Made by a program: the position numbers and the translations under genes. Below, piece by piece: positions 1-9,040 of a stretch of DNA of 39,116 nucleotides. A model generated the notes under the pieces. That model was not told where the DNA came from, made no database searches, and saw only the letters and a list, made by a program, of their open reading frames with translations. The stretch's first letter is position 1, and every line of letters starts with the position of its first letter. This DNA comes from a virus: positions 1 through 39,116 of the IMG/VR virus record IMGVR_UViG_3300017598_001828; one strand, written 5' to 3'.

Positions 1-495
1 ATGGCACTCAACATTGGCAAGGAAATCGCCGCGTTAAAACGGATGACGGTAACTGAACTGCGGGACAAACACATCGAAGTTTTCGGTGAGGAAAATCGAT
101 CCCGCCACAAAACATATCTGATCAAACGGATCGCATGGCGCATTCAATCGCAGGCCGAAGGCGACCTGTCTGAACGCGCCCGGCAACGCGCATTGAAACT
201 GGCTACCGATGCTGATTTACGAACAAGACCTCCGGACGAAGCTGCCACCAAAGGATCAGGTAATACCAAAACTGTGCCAGTTGTGATTGACCACGATTCC
301 CGATTACCCATGCCCGGAGCCATCATCACCCGCGAATACAAAGGCGAAACCATACAAGTGGCGGTTTTGCCCAAGGGATTTGAGTATGAAGGGGAAATTT
401 ACAAAACACTGTCAGCCGTAGCCAAAGCGATCACCGGGTCACACTGGAACGGTTTTCATTTTTTCAATCTTAAACGTAAAGGGAAAACGGCATGA
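1..495 (+). CDS. DUF2924 family protein, recombinase-associated
   Basis: A 164-residue basic protein whose C-terminal half (about residues 105-160, with the ITREYKGE and FEYEGEIYKTLSAVAKAITG segments) matches my recollection of DUF2924, a family usually found directly upstream of large serine recombinases. The N-terminal 70 residues are helical and charged. No enzymatic motif is visible and its biochemical role is not established; a DNA-binding accessory role in integration or excision is inference from the constant genetic linkage. The gene begins at the first base of the window, so its ribosome binding site and promoter lie outside. It overlaps the recombinase start by four bases (ATGA), implying translational coupling in one plus-strand operon. 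Confidence 0.82.
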   Translation: MALNIGKEIAALKRMTVTELRDKHIEVFGEENRSRHKTYLIKRIAWRIQSQAEGDLSERARQRALKLATDADLRTRPPDEAATKGSGNTKTVPVVIDHDSRLPMPGAIITREYKGETIQVAVLPKGFEYEGEIYKTLSAVAKAITGSHWNGFHFFNLKRKGKTA

Positions 496-2051
496 ACAAA
501 CAGAAGGAAAAACCACAGGCGATTCGATGCGCCATCTACACACGCAAATCAACCTCCGAAGGACTTGAGCAAGATTTCAATTCGCTAGATGCTCAACGCG
601 AAGCTGGCGAAGCCTACATCGCCAGCCAAAAACACGAGGGATGGCATTGCCTTCCCGAACGATACGATGATGGCGGGTTCACCGGCGGGAACATGGAACG
701 CCCGGCCATGCGACGTCTTATGACCGACATCGAAGAAGGCAGGATTGATTGTGTCGTTGTGTACAAGGTAGACCGCCTGTCTCGCAGCTTGATGGATTTC
801 GCCCGGATAATGGAGATGTTCGAGAAGCATGGCGTTTCGTTTGTCTCCGTAACGCAACATTTCAATACCACCAGCTCCATGGGAAGGCTGACGCTTAACA
901 TCCTTCTTTCTTTCGCCCAATTTGAACGTGAGATCATTTCCGAACGCACGAGGGACAAGATCGCAGCCACTCGGAAAAAAGGGAAATGGTCAGGTGGCAC
1001 GCCCATCCTTGGATACGATCTTGATCCCAACGCCACACGCCTATTGGTGAACGAAGAAGAATCCAAAATCGCACGATCCATATTTGACATCTACCTTGAT
1101 ACCCAGTCTCTAACCGAAACCATCAAAGAAATCGAGGACCGTGGTTGGGCTAATAAGCAATGGACAACGAAAAAAGGAAATGAACGCGGTGGCGGGAAAT
1201 TTGTCAGGAATACTCTGCGCCGACTTTTGAACAATATCCTGTACATTGGAAAAATATCTCACAAAGAGGAAATCTACGAAGGCGAACATCCCGCCATTGT
1301 TGATGCCGATATATTCAATCGCACTCAACGTCTTCTCAAACGAAACGGGCGCACCGGAGGCGGTCACGTTAGGAATCGATTCGGCGCACTGCTCAAAGGC
1401 GTCATTCATTGCGCTGCCTGCAATTGTGGAATGACACCAACGCACGCGACCAAGAACAAAACCAAACGCTATCGATATTATGTCTGCAATAACGCGACGA
1501 GCCGAGGCTGGCACAATTGCCCTGCGCCTTCCGTTCCCGCGCCGGAAGTCGAACGATTCGTCATCGAGCAAATCAAGTGCATAGGTAAGGACTCTGATCT
1601 TCTTGCCGAAACCATCGAAGAAAGCCGACATCAACGGCAGGACGCCATCAAGGATTTGGAAGCAGAAAACCGCACTTTGGATCGGGAGCTACGCCGCCAC
1701 AACGAGGCCCTGCGAAAACTGGTATCGGAATCGAGGCAGGACGAAATAGCAACGGATCGGATGGCAGATTTACAAGACAGCATCAGGACCAACGAACAAC
1801 GGGCCACGGAAATTCGTGACAAGATTATCACCTTGAGCCGGGAATTGGTGGATGCACAAGAAATCGCGCAGGCATGCACACTGTTCGATCCCGTTTGGGA
1901 AACGCTCACACCACGCGAACAGGCTCGTGTCCTTCGCCTGTTGATTGAGCGTGTGTCCTATAACCGAAGCGATGGGAATATTGCCATCACATTCCACCCA
2001 ACCGGAATCAAAACTCTGGCAGACGAACTCAAACAGGAGGCAATGGCATGA
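492..2051 (+). CDS. Large serine recombinase (phage integrase/excisionase)
   Basis: A 519-residue large serine recombinase. The N-terminal resolvase domain starts with AIYTRKST; the serine of TRKS (residue 20) is the expected nucleophile, and VYKVDRLSRS (about residues 90-100) and FAQFEREIISERT are typical of the fold. A recombinase domain follows (about 170-290), then a zinc ribbon with CAACNCG and a later CNN...NCP cysteine pair (about 305-345), then a long charged coiled coil (about 375-460). Such proteins integrate DNA at short att sites without host factors. An AAGGG sits 8 nt before the start. It overlaps genes on both sides by ATGA. As the only integrase in the window it presumably integrates this prophage; att sites cannot be located from one junction. 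Confidence 0.95.
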   Translation: MNKQKEKPQAIRCAIYTRKSTSEGLEQDFNSLDAQREAGEAYIASQKHEGWHCLPERYDDGGFTGGNMERPAMRRLMTDIEEGRIDCVVVYKVDRLSRSLMDFARIMEMFEKHGVSFVSVTQHFNTTSSMGRLTLNILLSFAQFEREIISERTRDKIAATRKKGKWSGGTPILGYDLDPNATRLLVNEEESKIARSIFDIYLDTQSLTETIKEIEDRGWANKQWTTKKGNERGGGKFVRNTLRRLLNNILYIGKISHKEEIYEGEHPAIVDADIFNRTQRLLKRNGRTGGGHVRNRFGALLKGVIHCAACNCGMTPTHATKNKTKRYRYYVCNNATSRGWHNCPAPSVPAPEVERFVIEQIKCIGKDSDLLAETIEESRHQRQDAIKDLEAENRTLDRELRRHNEALRKLVSESRQDEIATDRMADLQDSIRTNEQRATEIRDKIITLSRELVDAQEIAQACTLFDPVWETLTPREQARVLRLLIERVSYNRSDGNIAITFHPTGIKTLADELKQEAMA

Positions 2052-2455
2052 ACAAAAGTTTGACGATCCAAAAGAACGTCCATTTCCGTAACGGGCGTGG
2101 CAGACGAAAGGTCATCATAGAAGGCCGAGAACCTGTAAATAATTATCCAATTGGAAACACGCCACGATTGTCACGCCTTATGGCATTGGCTATTAGATTC
2201 GACCGTCTTATCCAGTCTGGTGAAATTCTCGACCAAGCTGATCTTGCGCGGCTGGGTCAGGTTAGCCGTGCCCGTGTGACTCAGATCATGAACCTGCTTC
2301 AACTGGCCCCGGCCATTCAGGAAGATATTCTGTTTTTACCACGCACTCTCAAAGGCCGTGATCCCATCCGTGAACGCATGGTCAGACCAATTGCCGCCGT
2401 GCTGGATTGGAACAAGCAAAAGAAGATGTGGGATCAACTCAAGACTTCGGCCTAA
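2048..2455 (+). CDS. Small HTH protein, third gene of recombinase operon
   Basis: A 135-residue protein with a KorB/ParB-like helix-turn-helix at about residues 60-85 (LDQADLARLGQVSRARVTQI). It begins at an ATGA overlap with the recombinase and has an AGGAGG 7 nt upstream of its start. Small HTH proteins of this kind are commonly the third member of DUF2924-recombinase operons. A role as recombination directionality factor or operon regulator is plausible but unproven. Its stop codon interlocks with the stop of the convergent tail gene: TAA at 2453-2455 against TAG at 2452-2454 on the other strand, leaving no room for a terminator between the two transcription units. Confidence 0.75.
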   Translation: MNKSLTIQKNVHFRNGRGRRKVIIEGREPVNNYPIGNTPRLSRLMALAIRFDRLIQSGEILDQADLARLGQVSRARVTQIMNLLQLAPAIQEDILFLPRTLKGRDPIRERMVRPIAAVLDWNKQKKMWDQLKTSA

Positions 2456-3819
2456 TCCCTGTAGGCAAACTGATCGTCCGGGCTTCTCGGAATATCCGTA
2501 CTCCACGGCAAATAAAGCTCACTCACCGGCCCGGTTTCGGTGGCCGCAAACGCTGCCACCGCCACATATTCACTGTCCGTTTGATTGTGGGTGTACTGGT
2601 ATTCTCCGATCCCCGATGAGTAACCAACGATCTGATCGGGTAGCCCGGATGTATCGACCGGCGTGGTCGGTGAAAACCACAGGCCGAATTGAAAAGCACC
2701 CGGTGCGTATTCTTCGGTAATCTTCCATTTGATGCGTGAAGCAAAGGAGATGATTTCCCGCGTAAGATTTTGAATGACCGGAATACCCGTGGAACCGACG
2801 CTACCGCTGCCCACGACCAAGGTGGTGACTTTGCGTCCACGGCAGTTCTCCCAAAAATACTGATGTGGTCTAACTTCGATCTCATAAACACCGTCGGTCA
2901 AAGGAACGTCGATTAACTCTTTGGGGTTGGCGTCTTCGTCGATGAAGCCAAGGAATGTTTCTTCGCTTGTTACCGTGTCACGCACATAAACTGACCAACC
3001 GGGTCTGACGAAGGAATTGGCTCTGGCCAATTGCCTTGTCTGGATCTGGGCATGAGAGCCGAAACGCGAAGCAAGATGGCTGGTGATCAGTTCATACACC
3101 TTATATATAGAAAACGTTTTTGATTCCTGTATGGCTCGGCAATCGAAATCGCTACTGTGAAAGCGATTCATTTCCCCGCGCACATCGAATCGGGAATGGA
3201 CACTGGCTTCCGACAATATTCTGATCGACTTAAATCGACTGAGCCACTTGGCCGCCAGCATTGCCCTGGCATCAAACCCGCCTTGGTTTTGCAGTTGTGT
3301 TAGGGCACGGGCATCAAGTCGACTACTTTCTGCTGCAAATACAGTGGGGTCACGAATAACATCAAAGCGACTGTGTATGGTCGATTCGCTGATCTGGATT
3401 GAAGAAAAGCGCGAACTGTTGACACGACCAAATGCACCAGACACTGGAGCAGGCACAGATTCCAGAGTGTAAGGTCCATTGTCATACGAGTAGTAACCGC
3501 GAACGAAAAAAGCATAAACACCATCTTCGGGGATGGTGTAAACAATTTTTGAAAGGTGAGGCGCATCGTCTCCATTGAAATATCCATAGGTCAACTGATA
3601 CCCATCGGGATGGTATAGATACAGGATGGTTGTAAAAGCGGTCGGCAGCCGAGTTTGGAACGTGTACTCAACGCCACCTTTTAATTCAGCAGCCCACCAG
3701 TGATTGGGGCCACTGTAATAGTGGCTAAAATTATCATAAACTCTGGTGCCTCCGAGATAGAAACTGTGATCCCAGTCTTTGGCATTCTGTTGGCTTGATC
3801 CATCTCCGGTTCCCGGCAT
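2452..3819 (-). CDS. Distal tail fibre-like protein with PPC-like domain and internal repeats
   Basis: 455 residues, the last gene of the leftward structural operon. The N-terminal part (about 15-120) looks like a beta-sandwich of the bacterial pre-peptidase C-terminal type, with FQTRLPTAFTTILYLYHPDG and an IVYTIPEDGVYAFFVRG strand pair. The middle contains two diverged copies of a unit of roughly 60 residues, marked by STIHSRFDV...LDARA and ASVHSRFDV...FDCRA. The C-terminal third looks like another beta-rich module. Position at the distal end of the tail genes suggests a receptor-binding fibre or tip protein, which is inference. It starts three bases after the stop of the upstream 505-residue gene. 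Confidence 0.6.
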   Translation of the reverse strand: MPGTGDGSSQQNAKDWDHSFYLGGTRVYDNFSHYYSGPNHWWAAELKGGVEYTFQTRLPTAFTTILYLYHPDGYQLTYGYFNGDDAPHLSKIVYTIPEDGVYAFFVRGYYSYDNGPYTLESVPAPVSGAFGRVNSSRFSSIQISESTIHSRFDVIRDPTVFAAESSRLDARALTQLQNQGGFDARAMLAAKWLSRFKSIRILSEASVHSRFDVRGEMNRFHSSDFDCRAIQESKTFSIYKVYELITSHLASRFGSHAQIQTRQLARANSFVRPGWSVYVRDTVTSEETFLGFIDEDANPKELIDVPLTDGVYEIEVRPHQYFWENCRGRKVTTLVVGSGSVGSTGIPVIQNLTREIISFASRIKWKITEEYAPGAFQFGLWFSPTTPVDTSGLPDQIVGYSSGIGEYQYTHNQTDSEYVAVAAFAATETGPVSELYLPWSTDIPRSPDDQFAYRD

Positions 3820-3822
3820 TGA

Positions 3823-5340
3823 TTAACTCCAAGCGTAGTTCGTGTCAGCGGTAATCCCGTCTCTGGCCTGATGGCCTTCTAAAATCCATTCACGCCGCCA
3901 GACACCGTGCAGTTTGTCACTGGCGAGATTGCTCAACGAGACGGAAGATTGAAGATTCGAGCCGTCAGTAAAAATCACACCGTCAGGCACGATGGTTTCG
4001 GAGGCCGGGTTCTCATATTGCAGTGCGCCGGGTTTGTCGAAGCCGATGTCGATGTCACTCATCAACTCAATCGCATCATTTTGGCTCCACACTACTGCGG
4101 TGTAGCCTCGAAGACCCAAAACAGAATCGCCATCCGATGTGGCAACGGGCGTGGCACTGACTTCTATGTTATTGGTGTCGTTGAAAGTGCCGACGACCTT
4201 CTTGATAAGAAGTGTTCCGGCGGCATCGCCACCCCCCCAAGTACCACTTGCCAGTGTGACCTGATCGACAATGGCCGTGGCACCAGAAATTGGATCTGTG
4301 ATAGCGTCACCCTGATTGATTTGAACGCTACCATTGGCAAAGCCAAGCGTCGCCCAATCCACGCCCAATGCGTAGAGCGTGTCGCCACTTCGATATTTCA
4401 CATAACGACAATCTCCGGCTCCGGCGTTGACGGTGGTATTCTTGATCCAGAAACCCTTGGTCGGCCATGTGGATGGGTCAGTGACGTCAATGGAATCATC
4501 GGTCAACCCCAAACTTTCACCTGTATTGATGGTGCCCGGTGCGCCGAAGGGTTTACTGATATAAACAGACAGATCGACCATGGTGTCGCTGAGATCGGCG
4601 TTCTTAATGGCTTCTAATCGGTAACGCGTTTTCCCACCTATTCCATTGTTGGTTTCATAGCCTTCATAATCCGGTGTCAGTGTGGTTTCGGGATAAGACA
4701 TGGTGAATGTATCCGTCTGATCTCCGACCGGAAGACTAGCCGCGACCACGTCCACTTGAATCCATGATTGGCCGTCTTCTGCGTAGATAACGCCATCAGT
4801 GACATCGGCTGAAACGTCTAGCCCGATTCCGAAGTTCTGCGCGTCCATCTTGATAAACATTTCCTCGGTGGCATTTTCATAAAAAACACTCAACACGCCT
4901 TCCCCCAACTTGGCCGAGGCTTTCTTGATAGTCAGTCCGGTGATGTTGGTGCCGGTGACGGCAGATAGTTCGGGAAGCACGCCACCCAAAGCCATGCCGA
5001 AGGTTTCCTGAGAACTTCGCCAGTTGCCACCCAAGACGAGACGGAAGGTGTCACCTGCCACAGGCACACCGGGTAGATCACGGGACAGTGTCAGCGTGTC
5101 ACTGGCATCGTCAAAGTTTTTCACATGGAAAAACTTACCCTGAAGTTCAGGTGTGAGTGTGTTGCCATCAAACCATCCAATGGCACCGTCCCAATAACCA
5201 TCCGCTTCTATGAGCGCGGCATCGATAATAGTGTTGAGCGATCCATTGTCAGCGGTGAACTGTGTCAACGGATCACCATCTGCGCTCAGGTATTTGGATG
5301 GAAAGTAAACTCGTAATTTATCAGCGGTTGGGGTTCCCAT
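3823..5340 (-). CDS. Phage tail structural protein, function unknown
   Basis: A 505-residue acidic protein rich in Thr, Asp, Gly and Val, with alternating short strands, no cysteine cluster, no membrane segment and no catalytic motif that I recognise. The composition is typical of beta-structured virion proteins. A strong AGGAGG lies 8 nt before ATG. It sits between the fibronectin-like 190-residue protein and the distal fibre-like protein, so a tail-tip or fibre-attachment role is likely. The N-terminal region (MGTPTADKLRVYFPSKYL) lacks a signal peptide, consistent with assembly in the cytoplasm. I cannot assign a family by eye. Confidence 0.6.
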   Translation of the reverse strand: MGTPTADKLRVYFPSKYLSADGDPLTQFTADNGSLNTIIDAALIEADGYWDGAIGWFDGNTLTPELQGKFFHVKNFDDASDTLTLSRDLPGVPVAGDTFRLVLGGNWRSSQETFGMALGGVLPELSAVTGTNITGLTIKKASAKLGEGVLSVFYENATEEMFIKMDAQNFGIGLDVSADVTDGVIYAEDGQSWIQVDVVAASLPVGDQTDTFTMSYPETTLTPDYEGYETNNGIGGKTRYRLEAIKNADLSDTMVDLSVYISKPFGAPGTINTGESLGLTDDSIDVTDPSTWPTKGFWIKNTTVNAGAGDCRYVKYRSGDTLYALGVDWATLGFANGSVQINQGDAITDPISGATAIVDQVTLASGTWGGGDAAGTLLIKKVVGTFNDTNNIEVSATPVATSDGDSVLGLRGYTAVVWSQNDAIELMSDIDIGFDKPGALQYENPASETIVPDGVIFTDGSNLQSSVSLSNLASDKLHGVWRREWILEGHQARDGITADTNYAWS

Positions 5341-5351
5341 TATTCTTCCTC

Positions 5352-5924
5352 CTATATTTGAATCAAAAAGTTAAAGGTGCCCGACACACTGCCATCCGTG
5401 ACCGAAAGAGAATCCGGCAGTTCGGACGTGTCCATAACGAAAAACGACCAAGTCTGGCGAGTGGATTCGTTGCCGTATTGGTCGACAGCCTCCACTCTGA
5501 AAAAGTGCCAGACACCGCCTTTGCCGGATAGCGTGATCGGGCAGTTGATTACGTAGCGGGTGATCCCGCTGGTTATTTTCTTGTCGTAGATTACACTTTC
5601 CACCGATCCGGCTTCATGGTGATGGATGCGGTAGCGCACTGCGTCAGGCACATAATTCCAGATCAAAATTGGTTTAACGTTGGGCGTGATTTCGACGGCA
5701 TTGGTATTGACGCCAGCGGGCAAATCATGAATCTCGATTTTGATCACATCAGCCAGAGCAAAAGGAATCTTCACGACCCGTTCGATTTCCTCGATAAAGA
5801 TCGGACCCAACACATGGCTACCGTTTATGAAAATCCACGACCTGTCAGTCGCCGAAGGCGCACTCCAACGAACGTGAGAGTTCTTGGAGTCTTTGGGCGT
5901 GATGCGGTAATCTTCATTTAACAT
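5352..5924 (-). CDS. Tail protein with fibronectin III-like fold, putative
   Basis: 190 residues from the ATG giving MLNEDYRITPKD. I reject the longer in-frame extension because it would read far through the neighbouring gene. The centre (VEITPNVKPILIWNYVPDAVRYRIHHHEAG) and the later VWHFFRVEAVDQYGNES segment have the Trp, Tyr and beta-strand spacing of a fibronectin type III or Ig-like domain, which phage tail proteins often use for adhesion or spacing. It overlaps the upstream 348-residue gene by 11 bases, so translation is probably coupled. Function beyond tail or fibre decoration is not supported. Confidence 0.6.
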   Translation of the reverse strand: MLNEDYRITPKDSKNSHVRWSAPSATDRSWIFINGSHVLGPIFIEEIERVVKIPFALADVIKIEIHDLPAGVNTNAVEITPNVKPILIWNYVPDAVRYRIHHHEAGSVESVIYDKKITSGITRYVINCPITLSGKGGVWHFFRVEAVDQYGNESTRQTWSFFVMDTSELPDSLSVTDGSVSGTFNFLIQI

Positions 5925-6960
5925 ATTCGCGCACTCCGTTAAGTAGAAACTCAAAGAGATCCCAATCGGGGATGGTGCCTTTGGTTTGGTATTCCTTACG
6001 AGCATCCCGAATGGCCCGATGAACGATTGACCATTCCTGCGATTCGTCCTCCGCCTCATGAAGATGGCCAATGGCACGCAGGCGAAAGGCATATCCATCT
6101 GTGGTTTCCGTTAGAAGTACATAGGCCGCGCCCAGATGTTTTTCCACACACTCCAAGCAAGATGGACGCGTGACGGTTTCTATTGGGTTGTCACTTCGAC
6201 AGCCACATCGTTTGGGCGTGGTCGTTGCCGGAGAAACTGGTTCGGCCATCCGCCTTTGAATGGATGAATTGGGATAACGAGCCGAGCTTTCAGATTCACA
6301 AAGAATTCGATTTTCAAAATGATCACCGCAGCGATCGGCATAGATGATTCGATCACCAAGAATTGAACACTTGTAGGCGGGAAGGCCATCGCATTCCAAA
6401 ATATGTTCGTGGCCGGTGTCAAGATCGTATTCAAGGCAGAAAACATCCTCGTCATTGATCCATTGACCGCTGATCAAAAGTTTGTCGGGCTGGTCGGCAA
6501 TATAAGAAACACGGTAGAGATAGGCACCAGGCAATTCGATGATCTTGTCACCGGATCGTTCCCTCAAATGAACAATGTCTTGCAGTTCCCCGTAAACCAG
6601 ACGGTCTTTGTAAATGAATCCCGTCTTCGTTCGTTGAATGGCCACGGGAGGATTCATCTGCTCTAGCGATTGCCCGTCCATGCGAAAAAGCTGATACTGC
6701 GAATCGTCCAAACCGCCGCCGGCAATAAAGGAAACATGCCAGCCGCTTTCGTCCTGCCATGCGGTGGGCGAACATTCGATGATTTCATCGGTGCTGCCGG
6801 TGCCCAGTCGTTTGGGTTCTTCGCCGGGTAAGACGTAATAAATCTTCCAGATATGAGAGTTGTCACAGCGGCAAAAGAACAACACCTCTTGACCTTCTGC
6901 ATCCAGCAACAGAAATGGCATGTGTGTCATCATTCCGTCTGTATTGATTTGCTCTAACAT
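5914..6960 (-). CDS. Cysteine-containing tail protein, possible beta-propeller
   Basis: 348 residues starting at MLEQINTD, chosen because AAGGA lies about 10 nt upstream and the start overlaps the previous stop by only 7 bases. Residues about 20-230 show repeated short strand blocks ending in aromatic motifs (WKIYYVLPG, GWHVSFIAGG, YLYRVSYIADQ, VFCLEYDLDTG), suggesting a propeller-like fold that I cannot confirm. The C-terminal segment has a cysteine cluster (CGC, then SCLECVEKHLGAAYVLL) followed by HLHEAEDESQEW, a block I associate with similar phage proteins, perhaps metal-binding. Virion location is inferred from its place among tail-tip genes. Confidence 0.55.
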   Translation of the reverse strand: MLEQINTDGMMTHMPFLLLDAEGQEVLFFCRCDNSHIWKIYYVLPGEEPKRLGTGSTDEIIECSPTAWQDESGWHVSFIAGGGLDDSQYQLFRMDGQSLEQMNPPVAIQRTKTGFIYKDRLVYGELQDIVHLRERSGDKIIELPGAYLYRVSYIADQPDKLLISGQWINDEDVFCLEYDLDTGHEHILECDGLPAYKCSILGDRIIYADRCGDHFENRILCESESSARYPNSSIQRRMAEPVSPATTTPKRCGCRSDNPIETVTRPSCLECVEKHLGAAYVLLTETTDGYAFRLRAIGHLHEAEDESQEWSIVHRAIRDARKEYQTKGTIPDWDLFEFLLNGVREYVK

Positions 6961-7403
6961 GGAAATTGATTCCTTGGAGTTTGTTCCTGACATCCGAGTT
7001 TTGGCCATTGAATGAGTATGAATCCGTAGTCATCCTCAAATTCACATCCTTGTTGCAGGTACATATAGCCGTTGTAGGAACTACCGGTGAAGCTCGGTGG
7101 CAAACCAACCAACACGCCATCCTCATCGATGCAACCTGCTCCGTACCACGGATAATTACCGGGGTAACATGACCCCAAATCGATAAGTCGCCAAAAGGCT
7201 CCGGGCGTACCAATATGCATCCCTTGGTAAGGTGTTAAGTCCCACACTCGATTTTGGGAATTGGTGATTGTTTGCGCGATCACCTTTTCTTGACAGCAAC
7301 ACTCAGGGCATTCGCCTTGGTCGTCGTAGACACCAGCCTTGCCTGTTGGGCGTAGACCGCGCTTGCCAGTTTCTCTAACAACCGTTTTTCCTTGCTCCGG
7401 CAT
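6954..7403 (-). CDS. Small cysteine-rich tail-module protein
   Basis: 149 residues starting at MPEQGKTVV; the start is two bases after the upstream stop, and a longer in-frame start would overlap the upstream gene. The protein has about nine cysteines, four of them in GECPECCCQ near residue 35 and the rest spread to the C-terminus, which itself ends in Cys. It also has many Gly, Tyr and Trp residues (YPWYGAGC, SSYNGYMYLQQGC). This could be a metal-binding or disulphide-stabilised tail-tip protein. No known family is recognised. It overlaps the next gene by 7 bases. Confidence 0.6.
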   Translation of the reverse strand: MPEQGKTVVRETGKRGLRPTGKAGVYDDQGECPECCCQEKVIAQTITNSQNRVWDLTPYQGMHIGTPGAFWRLIDLGSCYPGNYPWYGAGCIDEDGVLVGLPPSFTGSSYNGYMYLQQGCEFEDDYGFILIQWPKLGCQEQTPRNQFPC

Positions 7404-7405
7404 GG

Positions 7406-8233
7406 TTACTGTCCTTCTTCCTCTTCGCACTTTTCTTGATCAACCATTTCGTTGATCCAACCGAGAACAATTTCGCCTTGGTCGTTGTAATGTGCGTAGC
7501 CGAAAGTGGCTTCGATCATCCATCCCACTGAGGGTCGTTGCCATTTGTGGGGATCGCTTATCGGGTCAGCTGCCGGACTCAACACATCGCCATTACCGAT
7601 GTCGATCACGTCATAAATCCATGTGGCCTGTTCGATGTCCGTTCCTTGTGTTCCACCTGCCGTGACCAACTTGACCGGAAACAAAACGGGAAGAACTCCG
7701 ATCCGAACCACAGCCCATTGAAGACCCGTACCGCCTTCACGCCACAAAATGGCCGCCGAACCTGCATACCGCGCCTTGAGATGGGCGGTCTGCCCATCGT
7801 CCATTTCGGCGTAGCGGCATTCTTCATCACCCTGTTCTACAAGGAGCATCACCGGGCAGATGTCGTCCACGTAAGCGCGACCAATCTTTCCCGAACCGAT
7901 GGGTTCTCTGAGGATTCCGAAACGACCGAGGTGTTTGGTCTTGTCTGGTGAAACCCCAGTCAAAGCAAAGCGGTGTTTGAATTCCGGCTCATTTTCATTT
8001 GGCTTAATAACCACACTGTCGAGTCCGACGACATCAAACATATTGAGATCGCCACCCGAATCATTGCGAATGCGTACGATTCCGCTTTGGGTGTTTTTGG
8101 GCACTGGCGTTTCGCTTTGTTTGAGCGTGCGGTTGCGGTAATCCTGTGCCGCATCCACAAAGGAGTTGAAGGTGCTGGCCTTCATTGAGAAGGGCTGACC
8201 GGAATTGACTTTTTTTAGATCGTTGCCTGCCAT
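7406..8233 (-). CDS. Phage tail-module protein, function unknown
   Basis: 275 residues. The N-terminus (KVNSGQPFSMKASTFNSFVDAAQDY) is reminiscent of the first segment of phage tail proteins that begin with a short helical docking stretch. The rest is beta-rich with an acidic tail ending EKCEEEEGQ. No catalytic motif is seen. The ATG directly abuts the upstream gene's stop codon (TAG then ATG), so the two are translationally linked. Its place after the tape measure and the 266-residue protein fits a distal-tail or baseplate-hub role, but this is positional inference only. Confidence 0.62.
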   Translation of the reverse strand: MAGNDLKKVNSGQPFSMKASTFNSFVDAAQDYRNRTLKQSETPVPKNTQSGIVRIRNDSGGDLNMFDVVGLDSVVIKPNENEPEFKHRFALTGVSPDKTKHLGRFGILREPIGSGKIGRAYVDDICPVMLLVEQGDEECRYAEMDDGQTAHLKARYAGSAAILWREGGTGLQWAVVRIGVLPVLFPVKLVTAGGTQGTDIEQATWIYDVIDIGNGDVLSPAADPISDPHKWQRPSVGWMIEATFGYAHYNDQGEIVLGWINEMVDQEKCEEEEGQ

Positions 8234-9034
8234 CTAATTACCTATTCCCAGTCCAGAGAAGGACGTCACGTCGTAGACCTTCTCGATATAAACGGCCACA
8301 GGCTTTTTAATGATCTGTTTTTTGGCTGCGTCCACGTCATCGGCGTACTGCACCCACATGTACTCCCAGCCTTTTTTGGAAATGCCTCCGATTGAACCGA
8401 CTGTGATATTGGTTTTGTTGGGCAGTGCCGCAAAACGAAAAGTGATCTCCCAATCATCTTCACCACGTTTGGAACCGGCGGCACCCAAAAACAAGACCTC
8501 GCCACTGGCCAACCCTCTGAAACCACCCGTATTGACCTTGCCAGTCTTGTTAAAAAGATTTCCCTTGTAGCTGGGTGTCACCGTGGAGTTGGGTAGAAAA
8601 TGTGTCTCGGTGAAATTGAACACGGGAATGGTGATGTCCACGCCTGTAATGTTTTCACCGTCATAACCAATGGCTCCACCTAATAGATCAGATGCCTGCG
8701 GGCCATACTTGGCAACGGTCTGGATGCTTTGGCTGATGTGTTGAGTGCCGCCTCCGGTATCGAAGGAATAGACAGGTTCTTCTTCCTCTTCCTGTTCGGT
8801 GAACTCCAAAGCCTCAAAGTTGGCCGTGACTTTCCATGTATCTTCGTTGATGCGCTCATCGATGGTGATGCTCTTGCGTACCAAACCGGCATAAAATTCA
8901 GGGACGGCCGCATCGGCTGCATTTTTGACATCGTTTTCGTCAGCGGCTTGACGCACCACATAAGCGATCTCAGCCGAAGGCTTGCTGCCCACGGTTTCAG
9001 TTCGATCTGCAAATAGTTCTTCAACAATTGCCAT
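8234..9034 (-). CDS. Tail protein encoded directly after the tape measure
   Basis: 266 residues beginning MAIVEELFADRTE. It has an acidic Glu run (EFTEQEEEEEPV, about residue 80), then a beta-rich half with GGTQHISQSIQTVAKYG and FHF-type strand motifs (FNFTETHFLPNSTVTPSYKG). In siphophages the gene after the tape measure usually encodes the distal tail protein (Dit), so that role is possible, but I see no Dit signature. The tape measure ends only six bases upstream of this gene's start. The ribosome binding site is weak (TTTGGAT), suggesting coupling. Confidence 0.6.
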   Translation of the reverse strand: MAIVEELFADRTETVGSKPSAEIAYVVRQAADENDVKNAADAAVPEFYAGLVRKSITIDERINEDTWKVTANFEALEFTEQEEEEEPVYSFDTGGGTQHISQSIQTVAKYGPQASDLLGGAIGYDGENITGVDITIPVFNFTETHFLPNSTVTPSYKGNLFNKTGKVNTGGFRGLASGEVLFLGAAGSKRGEDDWEITFRFAALPNKTNITVGSIGGISKKGWEYMWVQYADDVDAAKKQIIKKPVAVYIEKVYDVTSFSGLGIGN

Positions 9035-9040
9035 GTGTTT

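Noticed and set aside
3907-4617. Plus-strand open frame opposite the 505-residue tail gene
   Set aside because: The opposite strand has AGGAGG, tight operon spacing and virion-like composition; this frame has none.
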